Below, in pieces: positions 1 through 6,096 of a stretch of DNA of 16,528 nt. Source of the stretch: Phycisphaerae bacterium (GTDB taxonomy: Bacteria > Planctomycetota > Phycisphaerae > Sedimentisphaerales > Anaerobacaceae); NCBI GenBank assembly GCA_030667885.1, contig DAOUVA010000023.1, positions 1 to 16,528 on the forward strand, read 5' to 3'. The notes beneath the pieces are model-generated. The model ran no database searches, was not told where the DNA came from, and worked only from the letters and a program-made list of their open reading frames with translations. Within the stretch, counting starts at the first letter, position 1, and each line of letters starts with the position of its first letter. The position numbers were made by a program, and so were the translations under genes.

Positions 1-1
1 A

Positions 2-781
2 AACGGCAAAAAGCAGAATATGATTTTCTTCTGGGGCTTTGGAACACATGCCGTAGTTAGCAAAGAAGGAGTATGCCTGGTCGAGAAAACATTACCAAAC
101 AATATCACCGATCAGGATGCTGCATTCAGTCTTATCAGAGAACTCAAACGCAGATACCGATTCAAAAAAGGGGCTATCTTCCTCGCCGATAAAGCATACG
201 ATGTCAGAGAACTTTACACTTTCATCGTTGAGCAAATGAAATCAACTCCATATATACCCATCAATAAGAGAAACAGCAAAGATGATAAAACCTTTGGTCC
301 ACATGGCTGTCCTTTATGTGATGCAGGTCTTGAAATGAAATCTGCCGGCAAATGGACTGAAGGTAATCGGGATAGAATCAAGTTTCGATGTCCTCTAAAG
401 ATAAGCAAAAAGCTCTCAGCCGAACACAATAATGTCTGTCCCGCTAATGATCCATCGTTTGATACAGGCAAGTGCTACGGCTGCACAAAATATCTTGATG
501 TCACCGATGATGCCCGCTCAAGAGTTCCAAGAGACAGCAAAGAATTCAAAGAGACATTCAAGGATAGACAGACCGTTGAACGGTACTTCTCTCGGCTTGG
601 TGACAGAGAAGCCGAACAGACAACCCACTATGGTTTTACTGCCATAAGCAATCAGATGACTATCGCACATCTGACTGCCAGCCTTATTGCCGTAGCTGCC
701 AGCGTTTTACTAAAGCAACCTGAGAAGATGCGGTGCTATCGAACATTTGCCAATCCACCAAATTTACGCAGAGCCTGCTAA
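2..781 (+). CDS. DDE transposase, 3' part (cut by left edge)
   Basis: This is the C-terminal part of an insertion-sequence transposase. The frame is open to the left edge (residues NGKKQN precede the first Met at base 20), so the true start and the first catalytic Asp lie outside the window. Counting from that Met, LADKAYD (D57) looks like the second catalytic Asp on its beta strand, and RQTVERYFSRL (E187) like the catalytic Glu helix. Between them is a Cys-rich insert (C97, C100, C124, C140, C152, C155) resembling a zinc-binding insertion seen in some IS transposases. The C-terminal segment (NQMTIAHLTASLIAVAA) is a typical terminal helix. The frame is intact to a TAA stop, with no sign of decay in the visible part. 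It belongs to the broad DDE_Tnp_1-type group; the exact IS family cannot be fixed from this fragment. No convincing terminal inverted repeat was found downstream. Confidence 0.85.
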   Translation, partial: NGKKQNMIFFWGFGTHAVVSKEGVCLVEKTLPNNITDQDAAFSLIRELKRRYRFKKGAIFLADKAYDVRELYTFIVEQMKSTPYIPINKRNSKDDKTFGPHGCPLCDAGLEMKSAGKWTEGNRDRIKFRCPLKISKKLSAEHNNVCPANDPSFDTGKCYGCTKYLDVTDDARSRVPRDSKEFKETFKDRQTVERYFSRLGDREAEQTTHYGFTAISNQMTIAHLTASLIAVAASVLLKQPEKMRCYRTFANPPNLRRAC

Positions 782-1261
782 TTGACCTGGTTAGTGCTGA
801 AAGATTAACTTTTCAAAGAGCTATGACAAAGCCGTTGGAAATGCTCTGTCTAAAACAGGCTAAAGGACAATAAAATATATCAATACCGCAATCTGTGTCC
901 TAAAATTGACCTTAACCGACTTTGAACATTGGTGATAAAAATGAATTCGTTATAATTTCACTCATTTTGCAGAAGCCTTAAACTGATAACTTATAAGAAA
1001 CTTCGCTTTGGCCACACACCAAAACATCTGTTGTTATCGACAGGTAAATAATTCACAGAAACTCAGCGCCTGGCTGTACCGGTCTGAAAACAACCTTCAC
1101 GCAAGCAACAAAGAATCTTCACCACACTCTGTGCTCATAAAAAATGACTTTATTGTAGGAGAAGTATTTTAGATACCTCTGTGCAGAAATAATCCATATG
1201 TTGTCGTTTGAAATTTAGAACCCTGCCTCTGAGGTATCAACCTCACACCAAATCCGTTCCT

Positions 1262-1281
1262 CACCTAATACTTATTAGGTG
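1262..1281. repeat. Perfect 8-bp hairpin
   Basis: CACCTAAT and ATTAGGTG form a perfect 8-bp stem around a 4-nt loop (ACTT). No T-run follows on either strand, so a Rho-independent terminator is not supported. It may be an operator or the end of a mobile element. Confidence 0.45.
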
Positions 1282-1405
1282 TTGCCCAGGAACAATGGAT
1301 ATTTTATTCACGTTAAATTCAAAAACCACAAAATCCAACATTATAACTTATACCAAATTATATATACCTATGTCAAGAAAATTCAGCTTTATACAAGAAT
1401 TTCAT

Positions 1406-1423
1406 GTTCTCATATATGAGAAC
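1406..1423. promoter_or_regulatory. Perfect 18-bp palindrome, operator-like
   Basis: GTTCTCATA is followed directly by its exact reverse complement TATGAGAAC, giving a gapless 18-bp palindrome. This is the shape of a homodimeric repressor site; GTTC...GAAC outer bases recall some LexA-type boxes, but no identity is claimed. It lies in AT-rich non-coding DNA about 115 bp beyond the end of the zinc-ribbon gene and about 570 bp upstream of the plus-strand promoter at 1942. The regulated gene is unclear. Confidence 0.45.
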
Positions 1424-1519
1424 TGTTTGTTCACAAAATAGCATCTGCAAAATAAAGCAAAACAGAAAAACCTAAGCATTTTAGAAGGTTCTAACTACCC
1501 TCTTCGCTAACAAAACCGC

Positions 1520-1537
1520 ACACAATAATTATCGTGT
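1520..1537 (-). terminator. Weak hairpin after zinc-ribbon gene
   Basis: Directly after the zinc-ribbon stop codon, the minus strand reads ACACGATAATTATTGTGT, a near-perfect 18-nt self-complementary element with one G-U pair. It is followed by GCGGTTTTGTT. Position fits a terminator, but the stem is AT-rich and the T-tract short, so function is uncertain. Confidence 0.35.
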
Positions 1538-1538
1538 T

Positions 1539-1739
1539 TTAGCCATAGGTTTTACCGGTTTCATCTACGTAAATGGTACCTTTTGCCTGTTTTATCATTT
1601 TAGCAGCTTTTGGTACCTCCTCCAATTTTGGTACCTTGAATAGTTTGCCACATTTGCGGCATCTTATCCTTCTGTCAGCAGCACTACTTTCGAGCTGCCA
1701 AGAGCTCCGGCAAGCCGGGCATTGAGCTATAATCTGCAT
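1539..1739 (-). CDS. Small zinc-ribbon protein (CPxC...CxxC)
   Basis: A 66-residue protein with one treble-clef/zinc-ribbon module: C7-P-A-C10 and C27-R-K-C30-G, followed by KLFKVP. This is the pattern of the MJ0042-type zinc-ribbon found at the N-terminus of many planctomycete and proteobacterial proteins. The ATG at 1739 is chosen because AAGGA stands 8 nt upstream; the frame could extend to a TTG at 1766, but without a better site. The C-terminal 30 residues are Lys-rich and end in YVDETGKTYG. It stands alone on the minus strand with no operon partner. A metal-binding role is well supported; the cellular job (nucleic-acid or protein binding) is unknown. Confidence 0.7.
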   Translation of the reverse strand: MQIIAQCPACRSSWQLESSAADRRIRCRKCGKLFKVPKLEEVPKAAKMIKQAKGTIYVDETGKTYG

Positions 1740-1825
1740 CTTTTTATTCCTTTTGCCAGGAGTCAAATACTAAAAATGAACACCATTCGGAATCATCTTA
1801 AAACCTGAATTATTCTATCAGCAGA

Positions 1826-1897
1826 CCTAAAGGTTATCCATTATAAATTCCCTACCGCCCTATAATATCATCTGAGCCTAAAGGATTTCGCCCTATA
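1826..1897. repeat. Two imperfect copies of a short module
   Basis: CCTAAAGG followed by CGCCCTATA occurs twice: 1826-1833 with 1856-1864, and 1877-1884 with 1889-1897. The spacing inside the copies differs (22 nt against 4 nt). It lies in non-coding DNA upstream of the promoter at 1942. It may be a degenerate tandem duplication or paired protein-binding sites. Confidence 0.3.
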
Positions 1898-1941
1898 TAG
1901 CCAAAAAACAGCTTCTATAGCTAATGTCACCGAAATTTCCC

Positions 1942-1970
1942 TTGATTTTGCCGCCCGAATCTGTTAGAAT
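1942..1970 (+). promoter_or_regulatory. Sigma-70-type promoter
   Basis: TTGATT and TAGAAT are separated by exactly 17 bp, each with one mismatch from the -35 and -10 consensus. A strong Shine-Dalgarno (GAGGGGGTG, 1981-1989) and an ATG at 1995 follow at natural distances, so the three signals support one another. Confidence 0.45.
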
Positions 1971-1994
1971 TATAGTTATTGAGGGGGTGACAGA

Positions 1995-2267
1995 ATGATA
2001 AAAAGAATATCATGTAAAGTTATTAGAAGTATTCCTCTTAGCGAAAACATCGATGAACTGCGCTACACAAGCAGAGCAAACGTTAGGTCCCATAACATCA
2101 ACACTGCCACCAGCACACCAAAGACAAAAAAAAGCACTTGGGAAACGTCCGCGAATCCACGGATCAAAGACTTCAGTAAATCAGTCATCTATACAGACCG
2201 GATGAATATAACAAGAATTCCCATAGATAATGGACATACATCGCCGAAGCTCAATTGCTATGTTTAA
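1995..2267 (+). CDS. Hypothetical 90-aa protein, doubtful
   Basis: A 90-residue ORF with a good upstream context: a sigma-70-like promoter at 1942-1970 and GAGGGGGTG placed 5 nt before the ATG. The product, however, is unlike a folded bacterial protein. It is rich in Thr, Asn, Ser, Lys and Arg, low in hydrophobic residues, and has no recognised domain or membrane segment. A competing minus-strand ORF (2063-2188, 41 residues, ATG start, hydrophobic centre FFVFGVLVAVLML) covers the middle but has no ribosome binding site. Possible readings are a real small gene, the intact 5' end of a gene lost by decay, or chance. Nothing in the neighbourhood suggests a function. Confidence 0.25.
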   Translation: MIKRISCKVIRSIPLSENIDELRYTSRANVRSHNINTATSTPKTKKSTWETSANPRIKDFSKSVIYTDRMNITRIPIDNGHTSPKLNCYV

Positions 2268-2296
2268 CAGCAGAGAACGAGTCCTGTCAGAAAAGC

Positions 2297-2800
2297 TTAG
2301 ACCAAATCTTTTAAGTGATGTCTCAAATAATAATGGCAGAGTGACAGCATTACTGCGATTGCTATTATGATGAACAAGACATCAATAGAGACTTCATTTA
2401 TCAAAACAGCCAAAGCTGTACCAACTGCGGGAGGGTGCTCGACGTCCAAAGCCGCCATAACAAAGATAGCAATTCCCACTATAAGTGGATACTCATAAAA
2501 ATATGGGATTTCAATTAAGAAAAATAACATTCCCAGGGCCAAACCAGCCAGATGGCCACCTATGACATTTCTCGAATGCGCTGAGACAGCATTTGGCATT
2601 GCGAAGACGATAAAAGCGGTAGCGCCCATTGCGCTGATTACGACCATTTTGTCTTTATCCAGAACAAGGACAATAATAAACAAGGCAATGGCTGCTAAAA
2701 AACTCTGCAAGATGTAATATTTCCAGAGCTTTTTGAATTTTTCATCAATCGGCACTCGAAATGTTAGCTGATATTTTTGTAAATCCATCGAACTTTTCAT
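2297..2800 (-). CDS. HPP-family integral membrane protein
   Basis: A 167-residue inner-membrane protein with about five hydrophobic segments (roughly 28-48, 52-70, 80-97, 102-118, 126-156). The family's name motif His-Pro-Pro is present as EHPPAVGTAL (122-131), and the conserved MGATAFIVFAMPN block lies at 58-70. Length is normal for the family. Plant and cyanobacterial HPP members have been linked to nitrite transport; whether that applies here is not known. The ATG at 2800 has no clear Shine-Dalgarno, and the ATG at 2788 (Met5) is an alternative. It lies downstream of the flagellar cluster in the same direction but is separated from it by 162 bp with two hairpins, so it is probably not part of that operon. 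Confidence 0.8.
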   Translation of the reverse strand: MKSSMDLQKYQLTFRVPIDEKFKKLWKYYILQSFLAAIALFIIVLVLDKDKMVVISAMGATAFIVFAMPNAVSAHSRNVIGGHLAGLALGMLFFLIEIPYFYEYPLIVGIAIFVMAALDVEHPPAVGTALAVLINEVSIDVLFIIIAIAVMLSLCHYYLRHHLKDLV

Positions 2801-2831
2801 ACGGACAATACCAACGTAAAAGCAATGAAAA

Positions 2832-2883
2832 CGGCGAGGTATGAGTAACCTTAGGTTCGCTAAGTGTACGCAATTCCTCGCCG
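2832..2883. repeat. 52-nt imperfect hairpin element
   Basis: Outer arms CGGCGAGG (2832-2839) and CCTCGCCG (2876-2883) are perfect 8-bp complements. An inner stem CTTAG/CTAAG (2850-2854, 2860-2864) closes a GTTCG loop, and several bases between pair as well. On the minus strand it lies 32 nt upstream of the HPP start, so it could be a structured 5' leader, a terminator of the flagellar transcript without a T-run, or a dispersed REP-like unit. Confidence 0.45.
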
Positions 2884-2912
2884 AGCTAATAAATCCGTTC
2901 AGGCTCCTATTT

Positions 2913-2928
2913 CGACCATCCTTGGTCG
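2913..2928 (-). terminator. Hairpin after flgM-like gene
   Basis: CGACCA and TGGTCG form a perfect 6-bp stem around a 4-nt loop, 34 nt past the stop of the FlgM-like gene. On the minus strand it is followed by AAATAGGAG rather than a T-run, so it is at best a weak terminator or a stability element marking the end of the flagellar transcript. Confidence 0.3.
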
Positions 2929-2962
2929 GCCTTATTGTCTAAGAATTTATATTTTTAATATT

Positions 2963-3232
2963 TCATATACCAAGGTTTAAGATGTTTTCTGCTGCCTGCT
3001 TGATATTTTCCGGACTTTCAAGTTGACCTGACAATAAAAGTTGTTTTGCCTTCTCGATAGCCTGGGAGTCCGTTTTCGGAGTTTGCATTGCAGCGTCAAT
3101 AAATGAAGCAAAATCGACCTGGACAGAGACATCCGCATCATTACCTGAAACTACCGGTGTAGAGCTGGGCAGTCTTGATGGCGTTTTTTCCAGGAAGTTC
3201 TGAATTTGATTAGTATCCACTTTTTCTATCAT
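2963..3232 (-). CDS. flgM: FlgM-like anti-sigma-28 factor
   Basis: An 89-residue soluble, polar protein. FlgM proteins have a disordered N-terminal half and a C-terminal helical half that holds sigma-28 inactive until FlgM is exported through the flagellum. Here the first 45 residues are Ser/Thr/Pro-rich, and the C-terminal part (AIEKAKQLLLSGQLESPENI then KQAAENIL) matches the usual FlgM pattern of helix, short Gly-containing turn, and helix ending in a leucine. Length fits the family. It ends the flagellar cluster that also encodes the FliA-type sigma factor, and a sigma-28-like promoter (3272-3298) lies just upstream, as for flgM in enteric bacteria. No Shine-Dalgarno is seen close to the ATG. 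The identity rests on this C-terminal pattern and context, not on a strongly conserved signature; another small flagellar regulator remains possible. Confidence 0.6.
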   Translation of the reverse strand: MIEKVDTNQIQNFLEKTPSRLPSSTPVVSGNDADVSVQVDFASFIDAAMQTPKTDSQAIEKAKQLLLSGQLESPENIKQAAENILNLGI

Positions 3233-3271
3233 TGCACAATATATTTTACCAAAATAACCTTTCTATATATC

Positions 3272-3298
3272 TTTTCGCACATTTTTGACAAAACTTTA
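3272..3298 (-). promoter_or_regulatory. Sigma-28-type promoter before flgM-like gene
   Basis: On the minus strand TAAAGTTT, identical to the 8-base enteric sigma-28 -35 consensus, is followed after 11 bp by TGCGAAAA, which matches the -10 consensus GCCGATAA at 5 of 8 positions (CGA and final AA). Predicted start near 3265 gives a leader of about 30 nt before the ATG at 3232. The sigma factor that would use it is encoded at 5242-6096. Confidence 0.5.
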
Positions 3299-3388
3299 AC
3301 ATATTTTCCAAAATATTTTATTCTTTTCGGACAAATTATAACTCCGAACATTTCCTTTTCAATAACATTTTTATATCCTGCGATCCAG

Positions 3389-4081
3389 CTATAATGTTTC
3401 AGCTATCTCATAGCTTACAAACTTAATAAATTCAAGTGAACTGACAGATGTCAACTGTTCCTCCAAAGGTGCATAGCCTGAGCGTTTATGAGAACGAAAA
3501 TAGTCTTTAATACGATATTCGATTGTTTTATCAGCGCTGTCCCAAACCTGCTCAAGAGCCCATAACAACTGCCCATCACGCAGGTCAAGAAGCTTTAATC
3601 GTAGCCCAATAATCATATGAGGATAAGGCTTGAATTCGGTAATAGTGCCAAGCAATATCGCATCGCATTTTAACGTTTCACGGATTTCCGATATCTGTTC
3701 AAGAGTGTATTGCGAATTCAAATCCAACTGCAAACTTCTCCATAAAGAGTCACTCTGACGGACAACAGTTAAACCGAAAATTTGTTTCTTTTGCAGCGCC
3801 TGGTATAGTTTCTCGATTACATCATTGGAGATTTCCGGATAACTCGAATTGTTGTCCAACTCTACAATTGCCACCCTCCCAATTGAAGATAAGCTCTTAT
3901 TCGGATTTATATAATAGTAGTCGGCGGCCGGAGCAGAACCAGAATAATAAGTAATGCAGCCTGATAAAAGAGCCGCCAGCAAGCACAATATCGTTACTCG
4001 TGAGATGTGATTCAAGCTACAAGCAAAGAGCAATAAACGCCGAGTTTTCCGATGTGATAATAGAGTTCTTAAGCTATTCAT
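3389..4081 (-). CDS. CsgG/FlgO-like lipoprotein
   Basis: A 230-residue predicted lipoprotein. A basic N-region is followed by a hydrophobic run and the lipobox LLSGC (lipidated Cys42), so the mature protein would sit in a membrane facing the periplasm. The mature part begins with a strand-helix-strand unit (SIGRVAIVELDN, then EKLYQALQKKQIFGLTVV) and later CDAILLGTITEF. This is the alpha/beta order of CsgG-, FlgO- and LpoB-like envelope lipoproteins, which often have RVAVxxFxN and DAvlxGtv motifs. The ATG at 4081 is chosen over a GTG at 4090 because AGGTGA precedes it by 5 nt. It lies between another lipoprotein gene and the FlgM-like gene, so a flagellar envelope-ring role is plausible. The fold assignment is by pattern only. 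Confidence 0.55.
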   Translation of the reverse strand: MNSLRTLLSHRKTRRLLLFACSLNHISRVTILCLLAALLSGCITYYSGSAPAADYYYINPNKSLSSIGRVAIVELDNNSSYPEISNDVIEKLYQALQKKQIFGLTVVRQSDSLWRSLQLDLNSQYTLEQISEIRETLKCDAILLGTITEFKPYPHMIIGLRLKLLDLRDGQLLWALEQVWDSADKTIEYRIKDYFRSHKRSGYAPLEEQLTSVSSLEFIKFVSYEIAETL

Positions 4082-4106
4082 TCGATTCACCTAATGTCAT
4101 TGCTTC

Positions 4107-4637
4107 CTATGGTTTAGACTGAGTTGTTTTACTTAATGATGCGACATTGACTTCTCCGCCGAGAACCGTAAGTATCTTAAGCAATGCTTCCAGTTGAGCT
4201 GTTTCCGCATCACGTATTTCGTCTCGAAAACCAAGGATATCGTTTTTCCAACTATTCAACTCAATCTGCATTGCAATTACAACGTCATTTGCTTCGCTTA
4301 ATTCTTTTTGGGCCTGCTGCAATTGAGCATCAAGAGCAAGAACCTGTTCTTCAAGGAGCTGATTCGTGCCAGTAAGGTCTCGGTTTTGTTGCCGTAACAC
4401 AGCCGTTTCTTCAGAAAGTTTGGCATACTGCTGGGACAATTCCATCGCAGATTCTACAACGGTCGGCTTCTGTGAAGCAGATTCCTGAAACCTGTTTGCT
4501 ACGGAAGTATTCTGCTGTATTTCAGTAAAGTTGGGTCTTACAGCAGCCCTTGGGGGTTCCTGTACAGACACGCAGTTCGATATTAAAAATATCGGCATTA
4601 ATGAAAGCAATAAAATTGTTTTTTTGATAGTTTGCAT
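4107..4637 (-). CDS. Coiled-coil lipoprotein
   Basis: A 176-residue predicted lipoprotein. From the ATG at 4637 it begins MQTIKKTILLLSLMPIFLISNC, a compact lipoprotein signal with Cys22 as the modified residue; Asn just before Cys is uncommon but tolerated in some lineages. The ORF extends to an ATG at 4652, 5 nt after the upstream stop, but the downstream ATG has GGAG 9 nt before it and gives the better signal peptide. Mature residues about 60-125 form a strong heptad-type coiled coil rich in Gln, Leu and Glu, followed by a Leu-rich tail. The pattern suggests an elongated oligomeric envelope protein. It lies immediately before the CsgG/FlgO-like lipoprotein gene (25 nt to that ATG), so the two may act together. 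No family is recognised. Confidence 0.6.
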   Translation of the reverse strand: MQTIKKTILLLSLMPIFLISNCVSVQEPPRAAVRPNFTEIQQNTSVANRFQESASQKPTVVESAMELSQQYAKLSEETAVLRQQNRDLTGTNQLLEEQVLALDAQLQQAQKELSEANDVVIAMQIELNSWKNDILGFRDEIRDAETAQLEALLKILTVLGGEVNVASLSKTTQSKP

Positions 4638-4657
4638 TTTAGTATTCTCCATTTATT

Positions 4658-4936
4658 TCACACAGTCGACATTTCCGGCTCAACATTTTGATTTGAAATC
4701 TCCGCCGCTTTGAAATCAGCATATTCACATCTCAAATGCATTGAAGTTCCGCAGGAACATGTTATTTCTATAACAGAATATTCAGACTGACTTTCCACGA
4801 TACGCACCTGTGACTCAACCAAGTCTTCTGCCGGTTCTTTCGAGGAGCTTGTCTCGGATTGGACAATATCCAGGGTGAATTGGCCTTCAAGTTTAACGTC
4901 ACTTTTCTTAAGAATCCTATTTGCTGTATTTCTCAT
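4658..4936 (-). CDS. Small protein with CxC...C motif in flagellar cluster
   Basis: A 92-residue soluble protein of unknown function. Residues 43-75 form a predicted beta-rich core, VRIVESQSEYSVIEITCSCG, followed by TSMHLRCEYAD. Three cysteines (C60, C62, C70) in CSCG-x6-RC suggest metal binding, possibly shared between subunits since a fourth ligand is not obvious (His67 could serve). The N-terminal part KLEGQFTLDIVQ is polar and charged. The ATG at 4936 has GAG 5 nt upstream and AAGGA about 13 nt upstream. The gene follows the charged-protein gene after 79 nt and precedes the coiled-coil lipoprotein by 5-20 nt. Its place between the sigma factor and the anti-sigma gene argues for a flagellar role; nothing more specific can be said. 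Confidence 0.6.
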   Translation of the reverse strand: MRNTANRILKKSDVKLEGQFTLDIVQSETSSSKEPAEDLVESQVRIVESQSEYSVIEITCSCGTSMHLRCEYADFKAAEISNQNVEPEMSTV

Positions 4937-4985
4937 TTATTCTCTAATTCCTTTTTGATTAGCTAAAGGTTTATTTCCGTTCCAA

Positions 4986-5021
4986 GCTTGAATCGTCAAT
5001 CGGCGAGGCTATTATTCAAGC
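4986..5021. repeat. Hairpin across the end of the 79-aa gene
   Basis: GCTTGAAT (4986-4993) and ATTCAAGC (5014-5021) are perfect 8-bp complements separated by 20 nt. The element spans the stop codon of the charged protein gene and lacks a T-run. It may be an mRNA processing or stability element dividing the operon, or chance. Confidence 0.3.
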
Positions 5022-5255
5022 ACAGTAATCAATCCCAGTACTATCGTGCTCCAGCTCATCTCGTTTTTCAGTCCATTCATTGTCGTTACTGTCCATATCC
5101 TGTTCCTCAAACGATTCATCCATCTGTTGTTCATCTTTTTTCTGGTCTAACTGTTGTTTTCGTTTCCTTTCCTTACGGCGTTTTGCGGGAGTTAAACCAG
5201 TGATACTTTGCAGTCCTTCGACCGGTTTTATCATATTGGAATTATAATCTGCCAT
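5016..5255 (-). CDS. Highly charged 79-aa protein coupled to the sigma factor
   Basis: A 79-residue protein. The N-terminus MADYNSNMIKPVEGLQSITG is followed by a very basic helix (PAKRRKERKRKQQL) and then an acidic, Asp/Glu-rich tail. No domain is recognised; the basic helix could bind RNA or DNA, or an acidic partner. The start codon lies inside the sigma-factor gene: the two frames overlap by 14 nt, so translation is probably coupled and the products made in step. GGAAAG lies directly before the ATG. The overlap and the charged, probably flexible nature make a regulator or partner of the sigma factor or of export a reasonable guess, but this is inference only. Confidence 0.6.
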   Translation of the reverse strand: MADYNSNMIKPVEGLQSITGLTPAKRRKERKRKQQLDQKKDEQQMDESFEEQDMDSNDNEWTEKRDELEHDSTGIDYCA

Positions 5256-6096
5256 CTTTCCACTGCCTCAATTTAACAGATAAGTTAAATATAGCGCTTG
5301 CGTGCATTTGACTGACGCGTGATTCGGTAATTTCAAAAATCTCGCCAATTTGCTTCATTGTCAGATGCTGTTGGTAATAAAGGAGGATGAGCTGCCGCTG
5401 CCTCTCGGATAATTTCTGTATCGCCTCGGTCAAATTATCTAAAAGCTCAACTCGTTCGATTTGCTCATCCGGAGCGCTGGTATGAGTTGCAGCCAACAGA
5501 TTACTCAATACAGGTGACTCCTCATTAAAGCCATCAAGTGAGACAAAATATTGCGCACGAGCGCTTTCGAATGTTTCAAAAAGCTCATCAACAGAGATTC
5601 CAAGTTTTTCGGCTAATTCAGCATCAGTAGGATTTGTGCCAGTCTGTTCAAGTATTTTCCGGCTAAGCTGCCGGGCCCGGTGAATTTTCTTATTTATATT
5701 TGCAGGCAGCAACGATGATGCCCTCAGCTCATCAATAACAGCTCCTTTGATCCTAATATAAGCATAGGTTTTAAATTCTGTTTGATGGGACGGGTCATAA
5801 TCATGTGAAGCTTTAACCAATCCAACAGCCCCAGCGGAAACCATATCTTCAAACGACAACGGAGGCTTCAGGTATGTTACCACCTGCCTCACAATCCTGT
5901 GAACCATAGGTAAAAGTTCGGTTATCTGCTCATCATCGATTCGGCGTTTGTTGGATTTTTTCTGTCCAGAGTATGCGCGCAGGGCAACGTAATTTAGATG
6001 CTTTCGGCTATCTTTAGGTTTTTCCAAAGTTAATAAGTCGTCTTTATTGTTTCTAATTAACTGATCTTCAGAGATGTTTTCAGTCTCTATCGTCAC
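5242..6096 (-). CDS. fliA: Flagellar sigma factor, FliA/WhiG type (sigma-28)
   Basis: An RNA polymerase sigma factor of 284 residues for late flagellar genes. Region 2 lies at about 60-132 (PMVHRIVRQ, FEDMVSAGAVGLVKA, FKTYAYIRIKGAVIDELRA); the RIKGAVIDELR string is the hallmark of the FliA/WhiG branch. Region 3 is at about 137-185 (PTDAELAEKLGISVDEL) and region 4 at about 225-275, with helix-turn-helix LTMKQIGEIFEITESRVSQM. The protein has a polar N-terminal extension of about 55 residues, longer than in enteric FliA. The start is GTG at 6096, overlapping the preceding gene by 17 nt; GAGG stands 9 nt upstream and AGGA closer. FlgM-like and sigma-28-promoter elements at 2963-3298 complete the expected circuit. 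Sigma-B-type stress factors are a less likely reading because of the RIKGAVIDELR motif and context. Confidence 0.9.
   Translation of the reverse strand: MTIETENISEDQLIRNNKDDLLTLEKPKDSRKHLNYVALRAYSGQKKSNKRRIDDEQITELLPMVHRIVRQVVTYLKPPLSFEDMVSAGAVGLVKASHDYDPSHQTEFKTYAYIRIKGAVIDELRASSLLPANINKKIHRARQLSRKILEQTGTNPTDAELAEKLGISVDELFETFESARAQYFVSLDGFNEESPVLSNLLAATHTSAPDEQIERVELLDNLTEAIQKLSERQRQLILLYYQQHLTMKQIGEIFEITESRVSQMHASAIFNLSVKLRQWKDGRL

Larger units (their letters stand above)
782..1538. other. Intergenic region without a convincing gene
   Basis: About 750 bp between the transposase and the zinc-ribbon gene. The longest plus-strand ORF (1208-1441) begins with TTG, lacks a Shine-Dalgarno and has no recognisable composition, so it is not called. 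The stretch is AT-rich. It contains a hairpin (1262-1281), a perfect 18-bp palindrome (1406-1423) and a spaced 8-bp inverted repeat (GATACCTC at 1172-1179, GAGGTATC at 1231-1238). The right end of the insertion sequence presumably lies in the first 100-200 bp, but its border cannot be seen. Confidence 0.6.

Noticed and set aside
214..471. 85-aa minus-strand ORF in the transposase
   Set aside because: Lies wholly within the transposase coding frame on the other strand, with no domain or ribosome site.
1172..1238. GATACCTC/GAGGTATC inverted repeat
   Set aside because: 8-bp arms with a 51-bp spacing can easily arise by chance in this length and nothing else marks it as functional.
1208..1441. 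77-aa plus-strand ORF between the transposase and the zinc-ribbon gene
   Set aside because: TTG start without a Shine-Dalgarno, product without recognisable features, and it contains the palindrome and hairpin of this non-coding region.
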